A stretch of 64,000 nt of DNA from Chelativorans salis (GCF_025336525.1 NZ_JAOCZP010000002.1:496001-560000); one strand, 5' to 3'. Shown: positions 1 to 9,002, counted from the first letter of the stretch. Notes: a model not told the origin generated them from the sequence alone. Translations and numbers: made by a program.

Positions 1-398
1 TCCACCTTCTCCATCACGTCGGGCGGGAACTGTGCTACTTTGGGGCCGTTCATGTCCACATGCAGTGTAAGGCCCTCGCAGGTGGCGGCAAGCCAGCCAT
101 CGGCGTGGCGGATCTCCTGAAAGGCGTGCAGCCGCTTTTCGTCGTGGTTGAGAAGCTGCCAGGAAACGGTGACGCGGTCGCCCAGGTGCAGTTCGCGCAC
201 ATAGCAGATGTGGACCTCGGCCGAGTAGGTGGTCAGCCGCCGCGTCTTTGCATAGTCCGGCCCCATGCCGAGCGCGATGGAGACCTCATCGAACGCGCGG
301 TCGAAGAGTACCGCGTAGTAGGCCATGTTCATGTGGCCGTTGTAGTCGATCCAGCCTTCCTCAACCTTGAAGACACTGGAAATGTGCGGTCCACCCAC
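1..398 (-). CDS. Thioesterase-like (hotdog-fold) protein, 3' end outside window
   Basis: A minus-strand frame enters from the left edge and is open for about 132 codons. It reads VEEGWIDYNGHMNMAYYAVL near its N-terminus, then YSAEVHICYVRELHLGDRV, the pattern of 4-hydroxybenzoyl-CoA thioesterase-like hotdog proteins: an N-terminal D-x-N/x-H-x-N motif and a later beta strand leading into a G-D segment. Such enzymes hydrolyse acyl-CoA thioesters in the cytoplasm; the substrate cannot be told from this. The start chosen is GTG at 398, behind an AAGGAA Shine-Dalgarno at 408-413; the first ATG in frame falls inside the conserved motif and would remove it. It is divergent from the FAD oxidase gene. 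Family length is about 130-160 residues, so only the C-terminus should be missing. Confidence 0.8.
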   Translation of the reverse strand, partial: MGGPHISSVFKVEEGWIDYNGHMNMAYYAVLFDRAFDEVSIALGMGPDYAKTRRLTTYSAEVHICYVRELHLGDRVTVSWQLLNHDEKRLHAFQEIRHADGWLAATCEGLTLHVDMNGPKVAQFPPDVMEKV

Positions 399-526
399 CC
401 GTCTCGTTCCTTTCCCTTGCAATGCCGATCGCCACTGGACAATGCGACGATTTGCTGGAGACTCGGGATAGAAACGGAAAGCCTTTTGCTCCACAAGGGC
501 GGGAGGCGGATTCAGGGAGAAAAAAC

Positions 527-1948
527 ATGGCCGTGGCGGCGGTGGCGAAGACAGAGCGCAACGAAAGCGGGATTGCGCGGGTTCTGGAACAGCTCGGCGA
601 GCGCTTCGGTGACCGGCTGCAGACCGGGCAGTCCCTGCGCGAGCAGCACGGCCACACCACCACCTATATCCCGAACCAGGCGCCGGACGGCGTGTTCTTC
701 CCCGAAAGTGTCGAGGAGGTGCAGGAGGCGGTGCGGGTCTGTGCGGAGCACCGCGTGCCGGTGATCCCCTTTGGTGTCGGTTCCTCGCTGGAAGGGCACG
801 TCAACGCGCCTGCCGGCGGCATATGCCTCGACATGTCGCGCATGAACCGCGTGCTCGCCGTCAACCAGGAGGATCTCGACTGTACGGTGGAGCCCGGTAT
901 CACGCGCGAGGAACTGAACCACTATTTGCGCGACACCGGCCTTTTCTTTCCCATCGATCCCGGCGCCAATGCCAGCCTTGGCGGCATGGCCGCGACGCGG
1001 GCATCCGGCACGAATGCAGTGCGCTATGGCACAATGCGGGAGAACGTGTTGTCGGTTACGGCGGTAATGCCGGACGGCAGGGCGGTGACGACGGCGCGGC
1101 GAGCGCGCAAGTCCTCGGCCGGCTATGACCTGACGCGGCTTCTCGTCGGCTCGGAAGGCACGCTCGGCGTCATAAGCGCGCTGACGCTCAGGCTCTACGG
1201 CATCCCACAGGCGATCTCCGGCGGCGTGTGCCCTTTTCCGAGCGTCGAGGCTGCCTGTCAGGCGGTCATCACCACCATTCAGATGGGTATTCCCGTTGCC
1301 CGCATGGAGCTTGTCAACGCGCTCGGCATGCAGGCCATCAACCGCTATTCCAAGCTCGATTATCCGGAGAGCCCGTGCCTGTTCCTCGAATTCCACGGCA
1401 CGGATGCCGGTGTCGCCGAGCAGGCGGAGCTGTTCGGCGAGATCGCGGGCGAGTTCTCGGGTGGCCCCTTCAACTGGGCGCGCGAGGCGGAGGAGCGCCA
1501 GAAGCTGTGGAAGGCCCGGCACGACTTCTACTGGGCGGGGTTTACGCTGAGGCCCGGCACGAAGGCGCTGGCAACGGATGTGTGCGTGCCAATCTCGCGG
1601 CTTGCGGAGTGCATCGTCGAGACGGAGGCCGATATCGCCGAGACAGGGCTGATCGCGCCCATCGTCGGCCATGTCGGGGACGGCAATTTCCATGTCACCG
1701 TGCTGATGGACATGGAGGATAAAGAGGAGATCACCCGCGCGGAAGGCTTCGTCTCGCGTCTCAACAGGCGGGCGCTTGCCATGGAAGGCACGTGCACCGG
1801 CGAGCACGGCATCGGCCAGGGCAAGATGCGCTATCTGGAGGAGGAGCACGGAGCGGAGGGCGTGGACGTCATGCGCGCCATCAAAAAGGCGCTCGATCCG
1901 CTCAACATCATGAATCCGGGAAAGATCATCGGAATTGAGGGCGAGTAG
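527..1948 (+). CDS. FAD-linked oxidoreductase, D-lactate dehydrogenase (cytochrome) type
   Basis: A 473-residue flavoprotein of the GlcD/Dld family, which oxidises a 2-hydroxyacid (D-lactate is most likely) and passes electrons to cytochrome c or quinone. The N-terminal half is an FAD-binding PCMH domain with the nucleotide-binding segment PFGVGSSLEGH and the flavin loop GANASLGGMAATRASGTNA. The C-terminal FAD-oxidase domain carries GHVGDGNFH near residues 381-389, where histidines bind metal and substrate, and GTCTGEHGIG near 420-430. The start is ATG 527, 6 nt after AGGGAGA; an in-frame ATG at 422 would add 35 unconserved residues overlapping the divergent thioesterase promoter. Family lengths are 460-490. 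The exact substrate (D-lactate, glycolate or D-2-hydroxyglutarate) is inferred. Confidence 0.9.
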   Translation: MAVAAVAKTERNESGIARVLEQLGERFGDRLQTGQSLREQHGHTTTYIPNQAPDGVFFPESVEEVQEAVRVCAEHRVPVIPFGVGSSLEGHVNAPAGGICLDMSRMNRVLAVNQEDLDCTVEPGITREELNHYLRDTGLFFPIDPGANASLGGMAATRASGTNAVRYGTMRENVLSVTAVMPDGRAVTTARRARKSSAGYDLTRLLVGSEGTLGVISALTLRLYGIPQAISGGVCPFPSVEAACQAVITTIQMGIPVARMELVNALGMQAINRYSKLDYPESPCLFLEFHGTDAGVAEQAELFGEIAGEFSGGPFNWAREAEERQKLWKARHDFYWAGFTLRPGTKALATDVCVPISRLAECIVETEADIAETGLIAPIVGHVGDGNFHVTVLMDMEDKEEITRAEGFVSRLNRRALAMEGTCTGEHGIGQGKMRYLEEEHGAEGVDVMRAIKKALDPLNIMNPGKIIGIEGE

Positions 1949-2100
1949 TCGGACTGGTGGCCATTTTATGGGCATTGAGGTCGGATAACTTAGCGGAAAA
2001 TGCTTTTGCCCCTTCGCGCCCTCCGGCCGGCAGGCCAGAGGGGAGCGACATAGAGCGGGGAATGGCAATGGAAGCCCCCACGCGGAAACGGAGGTAAAAG

Positions 2101-5100
2101 CTGGCACGGCTCTTCGTCATTATTGGCGGTCTTGTGGTGCTGGCGCTGACGGCGGCGCTGGTGGCGCCTTATTTCATCGACTGGACGAACTACCGCGACG
2201 AATTCGAGCGCGAGGCTGGCCGTGTCCTCGGCCGCGACGTGCGGGTTGAAGGTACTGCGCGGGCGCGGCTTCTGCCTTTTCCCTCCGTGACCTTCACCGA
2301 TGTCGTGGTTGACGGGGAATCAGGCGAGGCGGCCATGACGGTCGACGAGTTCTCTATGGACGCGGAACTGGCGCCGTTCCTCTCCGGCGAACTTCTGATC
2401 TTCGACATGCGGCTGGTGCGGCCGAGCGCCAGCCTCGAGGTCGGCCCGTCGGGGCGCATCGACTGGGCCATGCGCCCGTCCTCACCCTTCGATCCGCGTC
2501 AGGTGACGCTGGAGAAGGTGACAATCAGCGACGGCACCATCGCCATCCACCAGCAGGCCAGCGGGCGCACCATTCAGCTCAGCAACATCGACGCCGAGCT
2601 TTCGGCACGCACGCTGGCGGGGCCCTGGCGGGTGAACGGGGCGCTTGCCGTGGACGGCATGCCGGTGGCGCTTTCCGCCTCTACCGGCACGGTGGGCGAG
2701 GAGGGCGCCATGCGGGTGCGGGTTTCCGCCGAGCCGCGGGATTATCCGCTGTCGCTGGAGGCGGACGGTCAGGCGCAATTCGTGGAAGGCGAGGGGCGCT
2801 ATGCCGGAACCTTCCGTTTGCGCACGGTGCGGACTGAAGCAGGAGATGCGGCCGACGACCGGGCGCAGGCCGATAATCCGGGCAATCGGGTCACCGGCCG
2901 CTTCGCACTCGACCATGAGCGGCTTAACGTGGAGGAGTTCCGCTTTGAGACGGGGCCTGAGATCGATCCCTATACGGCCGAAGGCGAGGCGGTGGTGGAA
3001 CTGGGAGCAGAGCCCTCCTTCTCCATCACGGCCGACGGCGCGCAGATCCGCTTTGGCGGACCGGCGGAGGAGGGCGGTGCGATGCCGGGCCTTTCGGCCG
3101 ACGAGCGTTTCGCTGCGCTCACCAAGTTCGTCACCGACCTTCCCAAGCCCGCCATTCCCGGCGTGATCGCCGTCAATCTGCCCGCCATCGTGGCAGGCGA
3201 CACGACCATCCGCAACATCCGCCTTCGCGCCGAGCCGGAGGAAAACGGCTGGAAGATCGGTTCGCTTGCCGCAACGCTGCCCGGCCGCACGCGCTTCGAG
3301 GGGGAGGGCCTGCTAGCCACCGCCGATGACCTCGCCTTTACCGGCAACATGGTGCTGGCGGTGGGGCAGCCGTCTGGCTTTGCCGCCTGGCTTGCCAAGG
3401 ACGTGGACGAGGCGATCCGGCGACTGCCGGCGGCGGGCTTCAGCGCCGATGTGGCGTTGACCGCGGAGCGGCAGCGCTTCGACGATCTGGAGCTCATCCT
3501 GGGCGATGCCCGCTTTCGCGGCTCCGTTGACCGGCGAAGCCCTGCCGACGCGCGACCCTCCCTGGCGTTGTCGCTCACAGGCGACCGGCTGGACGTTGAC
3601 GGAATGCGCGCCTTCGCCTCGCTCTTCGTCGACGAGGCAGGCCGCAACCGGCTTGCCGACCATGACGTCGACCTGGAGATCGCCGCCGGGCCCGTCTCGG
3701 CCGAGGGCCTAACTGCGGAGCGGCTGGACACCGCATTGCGCTTGAGGGCAGGCGAACTGGAGATTGACCGGCTGACTATCGGTGGCCTGGCGGAGGCCAA
3801 TATCAGCGCCACGGGCCAGATCAGCGGCATCGGTGAAGAGCCCACGGGCAGGTTGGACGCGGCGGTCGTGGCGGTCGACCTGGCGCCGCTGGTGGACCTG
3901 CTTGCCGAGCGCTTTCCCGACAACCGGCTGTTGGCCGCGCTCAACCGGCGAGCCTCTCTCTATCCTGGCCTTCTGGAAGATGCGGAACTGGATGTCGTCG
4001 CCAGCGCGACTGACAATGGCGGCGAATCCGCGGGACTCGCGGTGAGCGCGAAAGGGGAGGCGGGCGGCACCGTTTTCAGCCTTTCCGCCTCCGGCGAGGG
4101 CGTGTTGTCGGAGGCCGCCGAGGCAAGGTTCACCACTAACTTCACCGGGCGCAACGAGGAGGCGGCATCGCTTTACGCGCTCTTCGGCCTGCCGGCCCTG
4201 CCGCTGGGCCTTGCAGGTGAGGCGGAAGCGGAGCTGTCAGCTACCGGCACACTCGCAGGGGGGCTGGAAACGTCCTTCCGTTTTTCTGGCGAAGGATTTT
4301 CCGCGCACTTCGATGGCGATGTCACGCCGCAGGACGAGGACATCTCCGTCCTCGGGAAGGCGCAGCTCGAGGCCGAAGACCTGGAGCCGTGGCTTGCCGC
4401 CGCCGGCGTTTCGCTCCCCGGCTTCGGCTACGGGCTGCCGGCGGAGCTTTCGGCCGATATCGACTATGGCGAGGACCTCGCCGTCATCAGCGGCCTTACC
4501 GGCAGCGTCGCCGAGAGTGTCGTCAGCGGCGACCTTAACGGCACGCTCAGGGACGGTAAGCCGCATTTTACGGGGGCGCTGCGTCTCGGTGCACTCGATC
4601 TGGGCGTTGCGGCGGAGATGGTGGTGGGCAGTGCAGCCTTCGACGGCGACGGTGACGTCTGGCCGGAGGCGCCCTTCCGGCAGGGTGTGAGTACGCCGTT
4701 CTCCGCCGATGTGGAGCTTGCCACCGAGACGCTGTGGCTCGGCAATGCGGCGACGGCGGAGGATGCTTCGCTGCGATTGAGGCTCGACGCGGACGGGCTT
4801 GCTGTCTCGGATCTCTCGGCGAAGCTTCTCGGCGGCACGGTAGAAGGCCTTGCCGAACTCTCCAACAACGAAGGCACGGGCCTCTTTAACGCCCAGCTTG
4901 CCCTTCGCGGCGCCCCGCTGCAGACGCTCCTGCCGGGGGCGGGGATTGCCGGAGAGGCTGACTTGAGCGCAAGCCTGACGGCCAACGGCAAATCGGTGAA
5001 CGGGATGGCCGCCTCGCTTGCCGGCTCCGGCTCGGCGGCGCTGAAGGATCTTGTGATCAATAAGCTTGATCCGCAGGCCCTGCCGAAAATACTGGCGCGC

Positions 5101-6033
5101 GCGGATGCGCTTGGCACCGAGATCGACGCGTCACAGGTCGCGGATTTCGCGCCGGAACTAGTGCGTGGGGGTACATTCGAGGCGGGCGCTACCGAGCTTG
5201 CCTTCTCGGTAGCCAACGGTGTGGCGCGTACACCGCCTGTACAGTTGCGCACCGAGGGGGCGCTGATGAGCGCGGAGGCTGCCGCCGACTTCCGCGACCG
5301 TACGGTTTCAGCCTCCGGCAGCCTCACCTATGAGGCCGGGCGCGAGGCAGTGGTCGGCTCCGATCCGATGGTGCGCTTCGCTGTCCAGGGACCGCCGGGC
5401 GAGGCGGAGTTTCAACTCGACATCGAGCCCCTGGCGCAGTTCCTCACCCAGCGGGCGCTGGAGCGCGAGCAGGCGCGGGTCGAGCACATGCAGGCGCTGC
5501 TGCTCGAAGGCCAGCGCCTGCGCCGGGAGATGCGCTATTTCGCGGCGTTGGAGGCCGAGCGCGCAGCGGAGGAAGCCGAGCGGGTCCGCCTGGAGCGCGA
5601 GGCGGAGCAGCAGCGAAAGGCTGAGGAGGAGCGCGCACGGCAACGGCGGGAAGAGGAAGCGCGCCAGCGTGAGGAAGAGGAAGCGCGCCAGCGTGAGGAA
5701 GAAGAGGCACGCCAGCGTGAGGAAGACGAAGCGCGCCGGCGTGAGGAAGAGGAGGCACGTCGACGTGCGGAAGAGGAGCGGCGGTTGGAGGCCGAGAGAC
5801 GCCGGGAGGAGGCTGAGAGGAGGGCGGTGGAAGAGGAGCGCCGCCGGCGCGAAGAGGCGCCGCCGACGGATGGTGGCACGGGTGCTGCAATCGACCGCGC
5901 ACCGCTTCCCCCGCCCGTGCAAGAACCAGATGGGAATCACTCGAACGGCGGCGGTGAGCCACGTCCGGAGCCGGTGTTCCGCACGGAAGACTTGACGGTG
6001 GAGAGACTGATGGAACTGCTCGGGCCACGGTAG
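2101..6033 (+). CDS. AsmA-family inner-membrane protein with non-ATG (CTG) start
   Basis: A 1310-residue AsmA/TamB-like protein: one N-terminal membrane anchor (residues 3-23, then APYFIDWTNYRDEFE), a long periplasmic repeat-rich beta region, and a charged C-terminal coiled coil. Family members are anchored in the inner membrane and are implicated in outer-membrane assembly and phospholipid transport; the role here is inferred. An in-frame TAA at 2095-2097 closes the frame upstream. GGAGG at 2090-2094 lies six bases before CTG 2101, and starting there gives LARLFVIIGGLVVLALTAAL, a complete anchor matching the usual M-A-R-L-F start of rhizobial relatives. The next starts, GTG 2134 and 2137, would cut the anchor in half. 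At about 5662-5757 a 24-bp unit is repeated four times and encodes RQREEEEA-type heptad-like repeats. Confidence 0.9.
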   Translation: MARLFVIIGGLVVLALTAALVAPYFIDWTNYRDEFEREAGRVLGRDVRVEGTARARLLPFPSVTFTDVVVDGESGEAAMTVDEFSMDAELAPFLSGELLIFDMRLVRPSASLEVGPSGRIDWAMRPSSPFDPRQVTLEKVTISDGTIAIHQQASGRTIQLSNIDAELSARTLAGPWRVNGALAVDGMPVALSASTGTVGEEGAMRVRVSAEPRDYPLSLEADGQAQFVEGEGRYAGTFRLRTVRTEAGDAADDRAQADNPGNRVTGRFALDHERLNVEEFRFETGPEIDPYTAEGEAVVELGAEPSFSITADGAQIRFGGPAEEGGAMPGLSADERFAALTKFVTDLPKPAIPGVIAVNLPAIVAGDTTIRNIRLRAEPEENGWKIGSLAATLPGRTRFEGEGLLATADDLAFTGNMVLAVGQPSGFAAWLAKDVDEAIRRLPAAGFSADVALTAERQRFDDLELILGDARFRGSVDRRSPADARPSLALSLTGDRLDVDGMRAFASLFVDEAGRNRLADHDVDLEIAAGPVSAEGLTAERLDTALRLRAGELEIDRLTIGGLAEANISATGQISGIGEEPTGRLDAAVVAVDLAPLVDLLAERFPDNRLLAALNRRASLYPGLLEDAELDVVASATDNGGESAGLAVSAKGEAGGTVFSLSASGEGVLSEAAEARFTTNFTGRNEEAASLYALFGLPALPLGLAGEAEAELSATGTLAGGLETSFRFSGEGFSAHFDGDVTPQDEDISVLGKAQLEAEDLEPWLAAAGVSLPGFGYGLPAELSADIDYGEDLAVISGLTGSVAESVVSGDLNGTLRDGKPHFTGALRLGALDLGVAAEMVVGSAAFDGDGDVWPEAPFRQGVSTPFSADVELATETLWLGNAATAEDASLRLRLDADGLAVSDLSAKLLGGTVEGLAELSNNEGTGLFNAQLALRGAPLQTLLPGAGIAGEADLSASLTANGKSVNGMAASLAGSGSAALKDLVINKLDPQALPKILARADALGTEIDASQVADFAPELVRGGTFEAGATELAFSVANGVARTPPVQLRTEGALMSAEAAADFRDRTVSASGSLTYEAGREAVVGSDPMVRFAVQGPPGEAEFQLDIEPLAQFLTQRALEREQARVEHMQALLLEGQRLRREMRYFAALEAERAAEEAERVRLEREAEQQRKAEEERARQRREEEARQREEEEARQREEEEARQREEDEARRREEEEARRRAEEERRLEAERRREEAERRAVEEERRRREEAPPTDGGTGAAIDRAPLPPPVQEPDGNHSNGGGEPRPEPVFRTEDLTVERLMELLGPR

Positions 6034-6056
6034 AGGGCGGAAATTTCCTGGCTAAT

Positions 6057-6278
6057 CTACACCTGCCCCCGCTTCACTGCGTCGAGCACGTAGAGCCTGA
6101 GCGCCGAGGACAGGTTGGTGTCGCCCGTCCGCGCGGCGTCGATCTCGGCGATCAGGGCGGCGACGGAGAGACCGCGCTTGCGGGCAAGGCGCTCGAGTTC
6201 GGAGTAGAAGGCGTCTTCGAGCGAGAAGCTTGTCCGGTGGCCGCGGATGGTTACCGAGCGCTTTTGCGGTGGCACCAC
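6057..6278 (-). CDS. Small ribbon-helix-helix domain protein
   Basis: A 73-residue protein with the sequence RSVTIRGHRTSFSLEDAFYS followed by LERLARKRGLSVAALIAEID. This is the beta strand plus two helices of the ribbon-helix-helix fold (RHH_4 type), which is widespread in alphaproteobacteria as a single-domain protein. Such proteins dimerise to bind DNA, but this subfamily has no well-established target. It begins two bases after the sspB stop, so it is almost certainly cotranscribed and perhaps translationally coupled. No toxin gene is next to it, so an antitoxin role is not supported. Confidence 0.85.
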   Translation of the reverse strand: MVPPQKRSVTIRGHRTSFSLEDAFYSELERLARKRGLSVAALIAEIDAARTGDTNLSSALRLYVLDAVKRGQV

Positions 6279-6280
6279 GG

Positions 6281-6829
6281 CTATTTCTTGCGGAAGGCGT
6301 CGAGCGATACGACGTCGGCGCCCTTGGCTTCATCCTTCTCTGCCTTTTCCGCCTTCTCCTTGCTCTTGGAGGCAGCGGTCTTGGCGGGAGACTTGCTCTT
6401 GGCGACGGAGCGCGGCTGCGCCTTGCCCTCGGACGCTGCTTCCTCGGGTTCGGCCTCGGGCTCGGCATCCGGCTTCAGATCGTCGAACTCCATCTCGAAA
6501 TTCGCCGAGGGATCGTAGAAACCGCGCACGGCCGAGAACGGAACTTCCAACTTCTCCGGCGTGTCGGCGAAGGACAGCACCACCTCGAAGCCTTTCTCGC
6601 TCACCTTCAGGTCCCAGTACTGGTACTGGATGACAATGGTCATCTGCTCGGGGTAGCGCTCCTTCAGACGGCTGGATATGCGCACGCCAGGGGCACCGGT
6701 CATGAAGGTGATGAAGAAGTGGTGGTTGCCGGGAAGGCCGGCGCGCGCGGTCTCCTGCAGCACCTTGCGCATGACGCCGCGTGCGGCCTCCTGGACGAGA
6801 ATGTCATAGCGGATGCGGTCGTCAGGCAT
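6281..6829 (-). CDS. sspB: SspB-family ClpXP adaptor
   Basis: A 182-residue homologue of the alphaproteobacterial SspB adaptor, which delivers ssrA-tagged peptides to ClpXP. The N-terminal domain shows IRYDILVQEAARGVMRKVL, NHHFFITFMTGAPGVRIS and YPEQMTIVIQYQYWDL, the conserved core that grips the degradation tag. After about residue 115 comes a disordered tail rich in Lys, Ala and Glu, ending in VVSLDAFRKK, the short ClpX-binding module. The start chosen is ATG 6829 (MPDDRIRYD), which aligns with relatives; an in-frame GTG at 6868 would add 13 residues. The tmRNA gene whose tag it would recognise lies only 3 kb away, at about 9.7-10.0 kb. Confidence 0.9.
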   Translation of the reverse strand: MPDDRIRYDILVQEAARGVMRKVLQETARAGLPGNHHFFITFMTGAPGVRISSRLKERYPEQMTIVIQYQYWDLKVSEKGFEVVLSFADTPEKLEVPFSAVRGFYDPSANFEMEFDDLKPDAEPEAEPEEAASEGKAQPRSVAKSKSPAKTAASKSKEKAEKAEKDEAKGADVVSLDAFRKK

Positions 6830-6942
6830 GGGCGTGGCAGATGTCCTTAAATCGTGCAGCAGTCTCACCGCCTAGCTCTAATCAAGCTTCACGCGGTCGT
6901 AAACCGGATAAAGGGCATCGTTTCAAGAAGGAAAGGAGAGGC

Positions 6943-7638
6943 TCAGGCCTGATGCGCCTCTTCAAGCGCATCTGCGGCGGCTTCACACTTGCGGCCATAA
7001 GCGCGCAGAAAGGTGCGCACCGCGCGGGCCGCGCTCGCCGACTGCTCCTCTTCGCTCAGCGTCTCGCCGAACAGCCACGGGATGTGGAGGTCGACATTGA
7101 CCAGCGCGAGAAACTGCCGTGCTGCGAGGTCGGGATCGTCGATATCAAGATGGCCGGCAAAGGCAAGCCGCGCGAAACGAGCGGCAAGCGCCGACCAGAC
7201 CCTGCCGGGGCCTTCCCTGCGCCAGGTCTCGAAAAGTTCAGGATGGCGTTCGCCCTCGGCGTGGATCAGCTTTGCCAGGAACCTGCCGTCGCGACCCCAT
7301 ATGCAGCCCTTGTTGAGGCGCATGGCGAAGACGGTAAGATCGGCTTCCAGATCTTCAGGGTTGTCAGGAAAAGTACTGAGCACGGTGAAGGCGCGTGCGT
7401 TGCAACGCTCCGTAATGTCGGCCACGACGGCGGCGAACAGCTTCTCCTTGTCGCCATGGTGATTGTAGACCGTCTGGCGCGAAACACCGGCTTCGGCGGC
7501 GACCAAATCTATATTGGCACCCGCGAAGCCCTCTCGGCAGAAAACCGCCGCCGCTGCATCAATGATCGACTGCCGTTTGGCCGGATGCCCGCGTGGCGGG
7601 AGTATGTCAGGAGACGTAGGAAACTTCATACAAACCAT
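6943..7638 (-). CDS. TetR-family transcriptional regulator
   Basis: A 231-residue TetR/AcrR repressor. The N-terminal helix-turn-helix reads IIDAAAAVFCREGFAGANID then VAAEAGVSRQTVYNHHGDKE, the standard TetR recognition helix; the rest is the all-helical ligand and dimer domain (an AefR-like C-terminal type is possible). It is divergent from an MFS drug-efflux gene, with an 18-bp palindrome between them, so it probably represses both and is released by an efflux substrate. ATG 7638 is used here. ATG 7629 (MKFPTS) is also possible, because a TTGTCT/TATATG promoter-like pair on this strand would place transcription initiation next to it. Confidence 0.9.
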   Translation of the reverse strand: MVCMKFPTSPDILPPRGHPAKRQSIIDAAAAVFCREGFAGANIDLVAAEAGVSRQTVYNHHGDKEKLFAAVVADITERCNARAFTVLSTFPDNPEDLEADLTVFAMRLNKGCIWGRDGRFLAKLIHAEGERHPELFETWRREGPGRVWSALAARFARLAFAGHLDIDDPDLAARQFLALVNVDLHIPWLFGETLSEEEQSASAARAVRTFLRAYGRKCEAAADALEEAHQA

Positions 7639-7648
7639 ATAAGCCTGA

Positions 7649-7677
7649 TTGACGAATTAGACAAGAATGTCTAAAAA
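7649..7677 (+). promoter_or_regulatory. MFS promoter with TetR-type operator palindrome
   Basis: TTGACG at 7649-7654 and TAAAAA at 7672-7677 are 17 bases apart, a plausible sigma-70-like promoter for the MFS gene. Between and over them lies the perfect inverted repeat TTAGACA-AGAA-TGTCTAA (7657-7674). Its left arm also covers the minus-strand TTGTCT that could be the -35 of the tetR gene. A repressor bound here would block both directions, as is usual for autoregulated TetR/efflux pairs. The palindrome is seen directly; the binding protein is inferred. Confidence 0.65.
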
Positions 7678-7788
7678 ATTAGGCATCATTTTGGGTCTGG
7701 CTCGGGAGGAAGTCGGATTCCCCACATGTGCCGCGTCCTTAAGGCGAAGCCCTGACGGCGGCGTCCTGCGTTTTGGAAAGATGAAGCC

Positions 7789-8994
7789 ATGTCCGTTGCA
7801 TTCCTCCGCATTGCCATCGTGCTTGGTCTTTTGACCGCCGTCGGTCCGTTCGCCATAGATATGTATCTTCCCGCCTTGCCGTCCATCGGCGCCGATCTCA
7901 ATGCCGGCATGGCGGCCGTGCAGATGAGCCTTCTGGTGTTTTTTCTCGCCATGGGTTTCGCGCAGATCGTCGTTGGCCCGATTTCCGACATGATCGGCCG
8001 CAAGGCGCCGCTTTATATGGGCCTGGTGCTGTTCGTCATCGGCAGCGTCGGCTCGGCGCTTGCGGCCGATATCGAATGGCTGATTGGCTTTCGCTTCATT
8101 CAGGGGTTGGGTGCTTCCGCCGGAATGGTTGTGCCGCGCGCGGTGGTGCGCGATCTGCACACTGGCGTGGAGGCGGCAAGGCTGATGTCGCTTTTGATGC
8201 TGGTGTTCTCCATCTCGCCGATCCTGGCGCCCCTTACCGGCAGTGTGATTATCGAGGCGTTCGGCTGGCGTGCCGTCTTCTGGGCAGTGACGATTGCCGC
8301 GGCGCTCGCGGCCGTGCTGCTTGCAACGGCGCTGAAGGAGACCAGACCGCGGGAACTGCGCGTCGGTAGCTCGTTCGGCAGCGCACTTGCCGGCTACCGT
8401 TTCTTGATGGGGAATGCCAAGTTCCTGGGGCTTTCCTTCATCGGCGGCTTCGGTATCTCCAGCTTCTTCGTCTATCTGGCCTCGTCCTCCTTCGTGCTGA
8501 TCGACCATTACGGTCTGTCGCCGTCTCTCTACAGCGTGTTCTTTTCCATCAATGCGGTGGCCTTTTTCACCATGTCGCAGCTGACGGGGATGCTGACAGA
8601 GCGGTTTGGCCTCAGGCGCGTGGTGCGTATTGCGGTCGCCGGCTTCGCCACTGCCATGGTTACGCTTCTGGCGATTATGGCGTCAGGTTTCCAGGCGCTG
8701 TGGGTCATGGCGGCGCTGCTGTTCGTCGGCTACGGCTTTCTCGGTCTCGTCATCCCCTCCACCTCGGTGCTGGCGATGGACGATCACGGCGAGATCGCCG
8801 GTACGGCCTCGGCGCTGATGGGAACGCTGCATTTCGCTACGGGGGCGGTCGCCATGGCGATCGCCGGACAGTTTTTCGACGGGACACCGCTGCCGATGGT
8901 CACCGGCATCGCCGCCTGTGCGGTGACTGCCCTGGCGATAACGCAGATTACACTCGGGCGCGCCCGCGAGGCAGCTCCAGCAGCCGCCGAATAG
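7789..8994 (+). CDS. Bcr/CflA-type MFS drug efflux transporter
   Basis: A 401-residue major facilitator with about 12 membrane segments. TM1 continues into FAIDMYLPALPSIGADL, the Bcr/CflA signature, and the TM2-3 loop has the MFS motif-A variant GPISDMIGRKAPLYMG. Proton-driven export of drugs such as bicyclomycin, sulfonamides or chloramphenicol is typical of the family; the substrate here is unknown. Length matches the family (390-410). It is divergently paired with the TetR gene and ends at a rho-independent terminator, so it is probably a single-gene transcript controlled by that repressor. Confidence 0.9.
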   Translation: MSVAFLRIAIVLGLLTAVGPFAIDMYLPALPSIGADLNAGMAAVQMSLLVFFLAMGFAQIVVGPISDMIGRKAPLYMGLVLFVIGSVGSALAADIEWLIGFRFIQGLGASAGMVVPRAVVRDLHTGVEAARLMSLLMLVFSISPILAPLTGSVIIEAFGWRAVFWAVTIAAALAAVLLATALKETRPRELRVGSSFGSALAGYRFLMGNAKFLGLSFIGGFGISSFFVYLASSSFVLIDHYGLSPSLYSVFFSINAVAFFTMSQLTGMLTERFGLRRVVRIAVAGFATAMVTLLAIMASGFQALWVMAALLFVGYGFLGLVIPSTSVLAMDDHGEIAGTASALMGTLHFATGAVAMAIAGQFFDGTPLPMVTGIAACAVTALAITQITLGRAREAAPAAAE

Positions 8995-9002
8995 CGCTGA
9001 AG

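Noticed and set aside
60-764. A 234-codon plus-strand frame at the left edge
   Set aside because: It is antisense to the thioesterase and then overlaps the start of the FAD oxidase; no domain is seen.
1949-2100. Partly palindromic GC sequence (CCTCCGGCC...GGCCAGAGG) before the AsmA gene
   Set aside because: The pairing is short and interrupted, there is no T tract, and it is a single copy, so it is not called as repeat or terminator.
6057-6868. sspB plus RHH gene as a toxin-antitoxin pair
   Set aside because: The larger protein is clearly an SspB adaptor, not a toxin; the two-gene order is a normal alphaproteobacterial arrangement.
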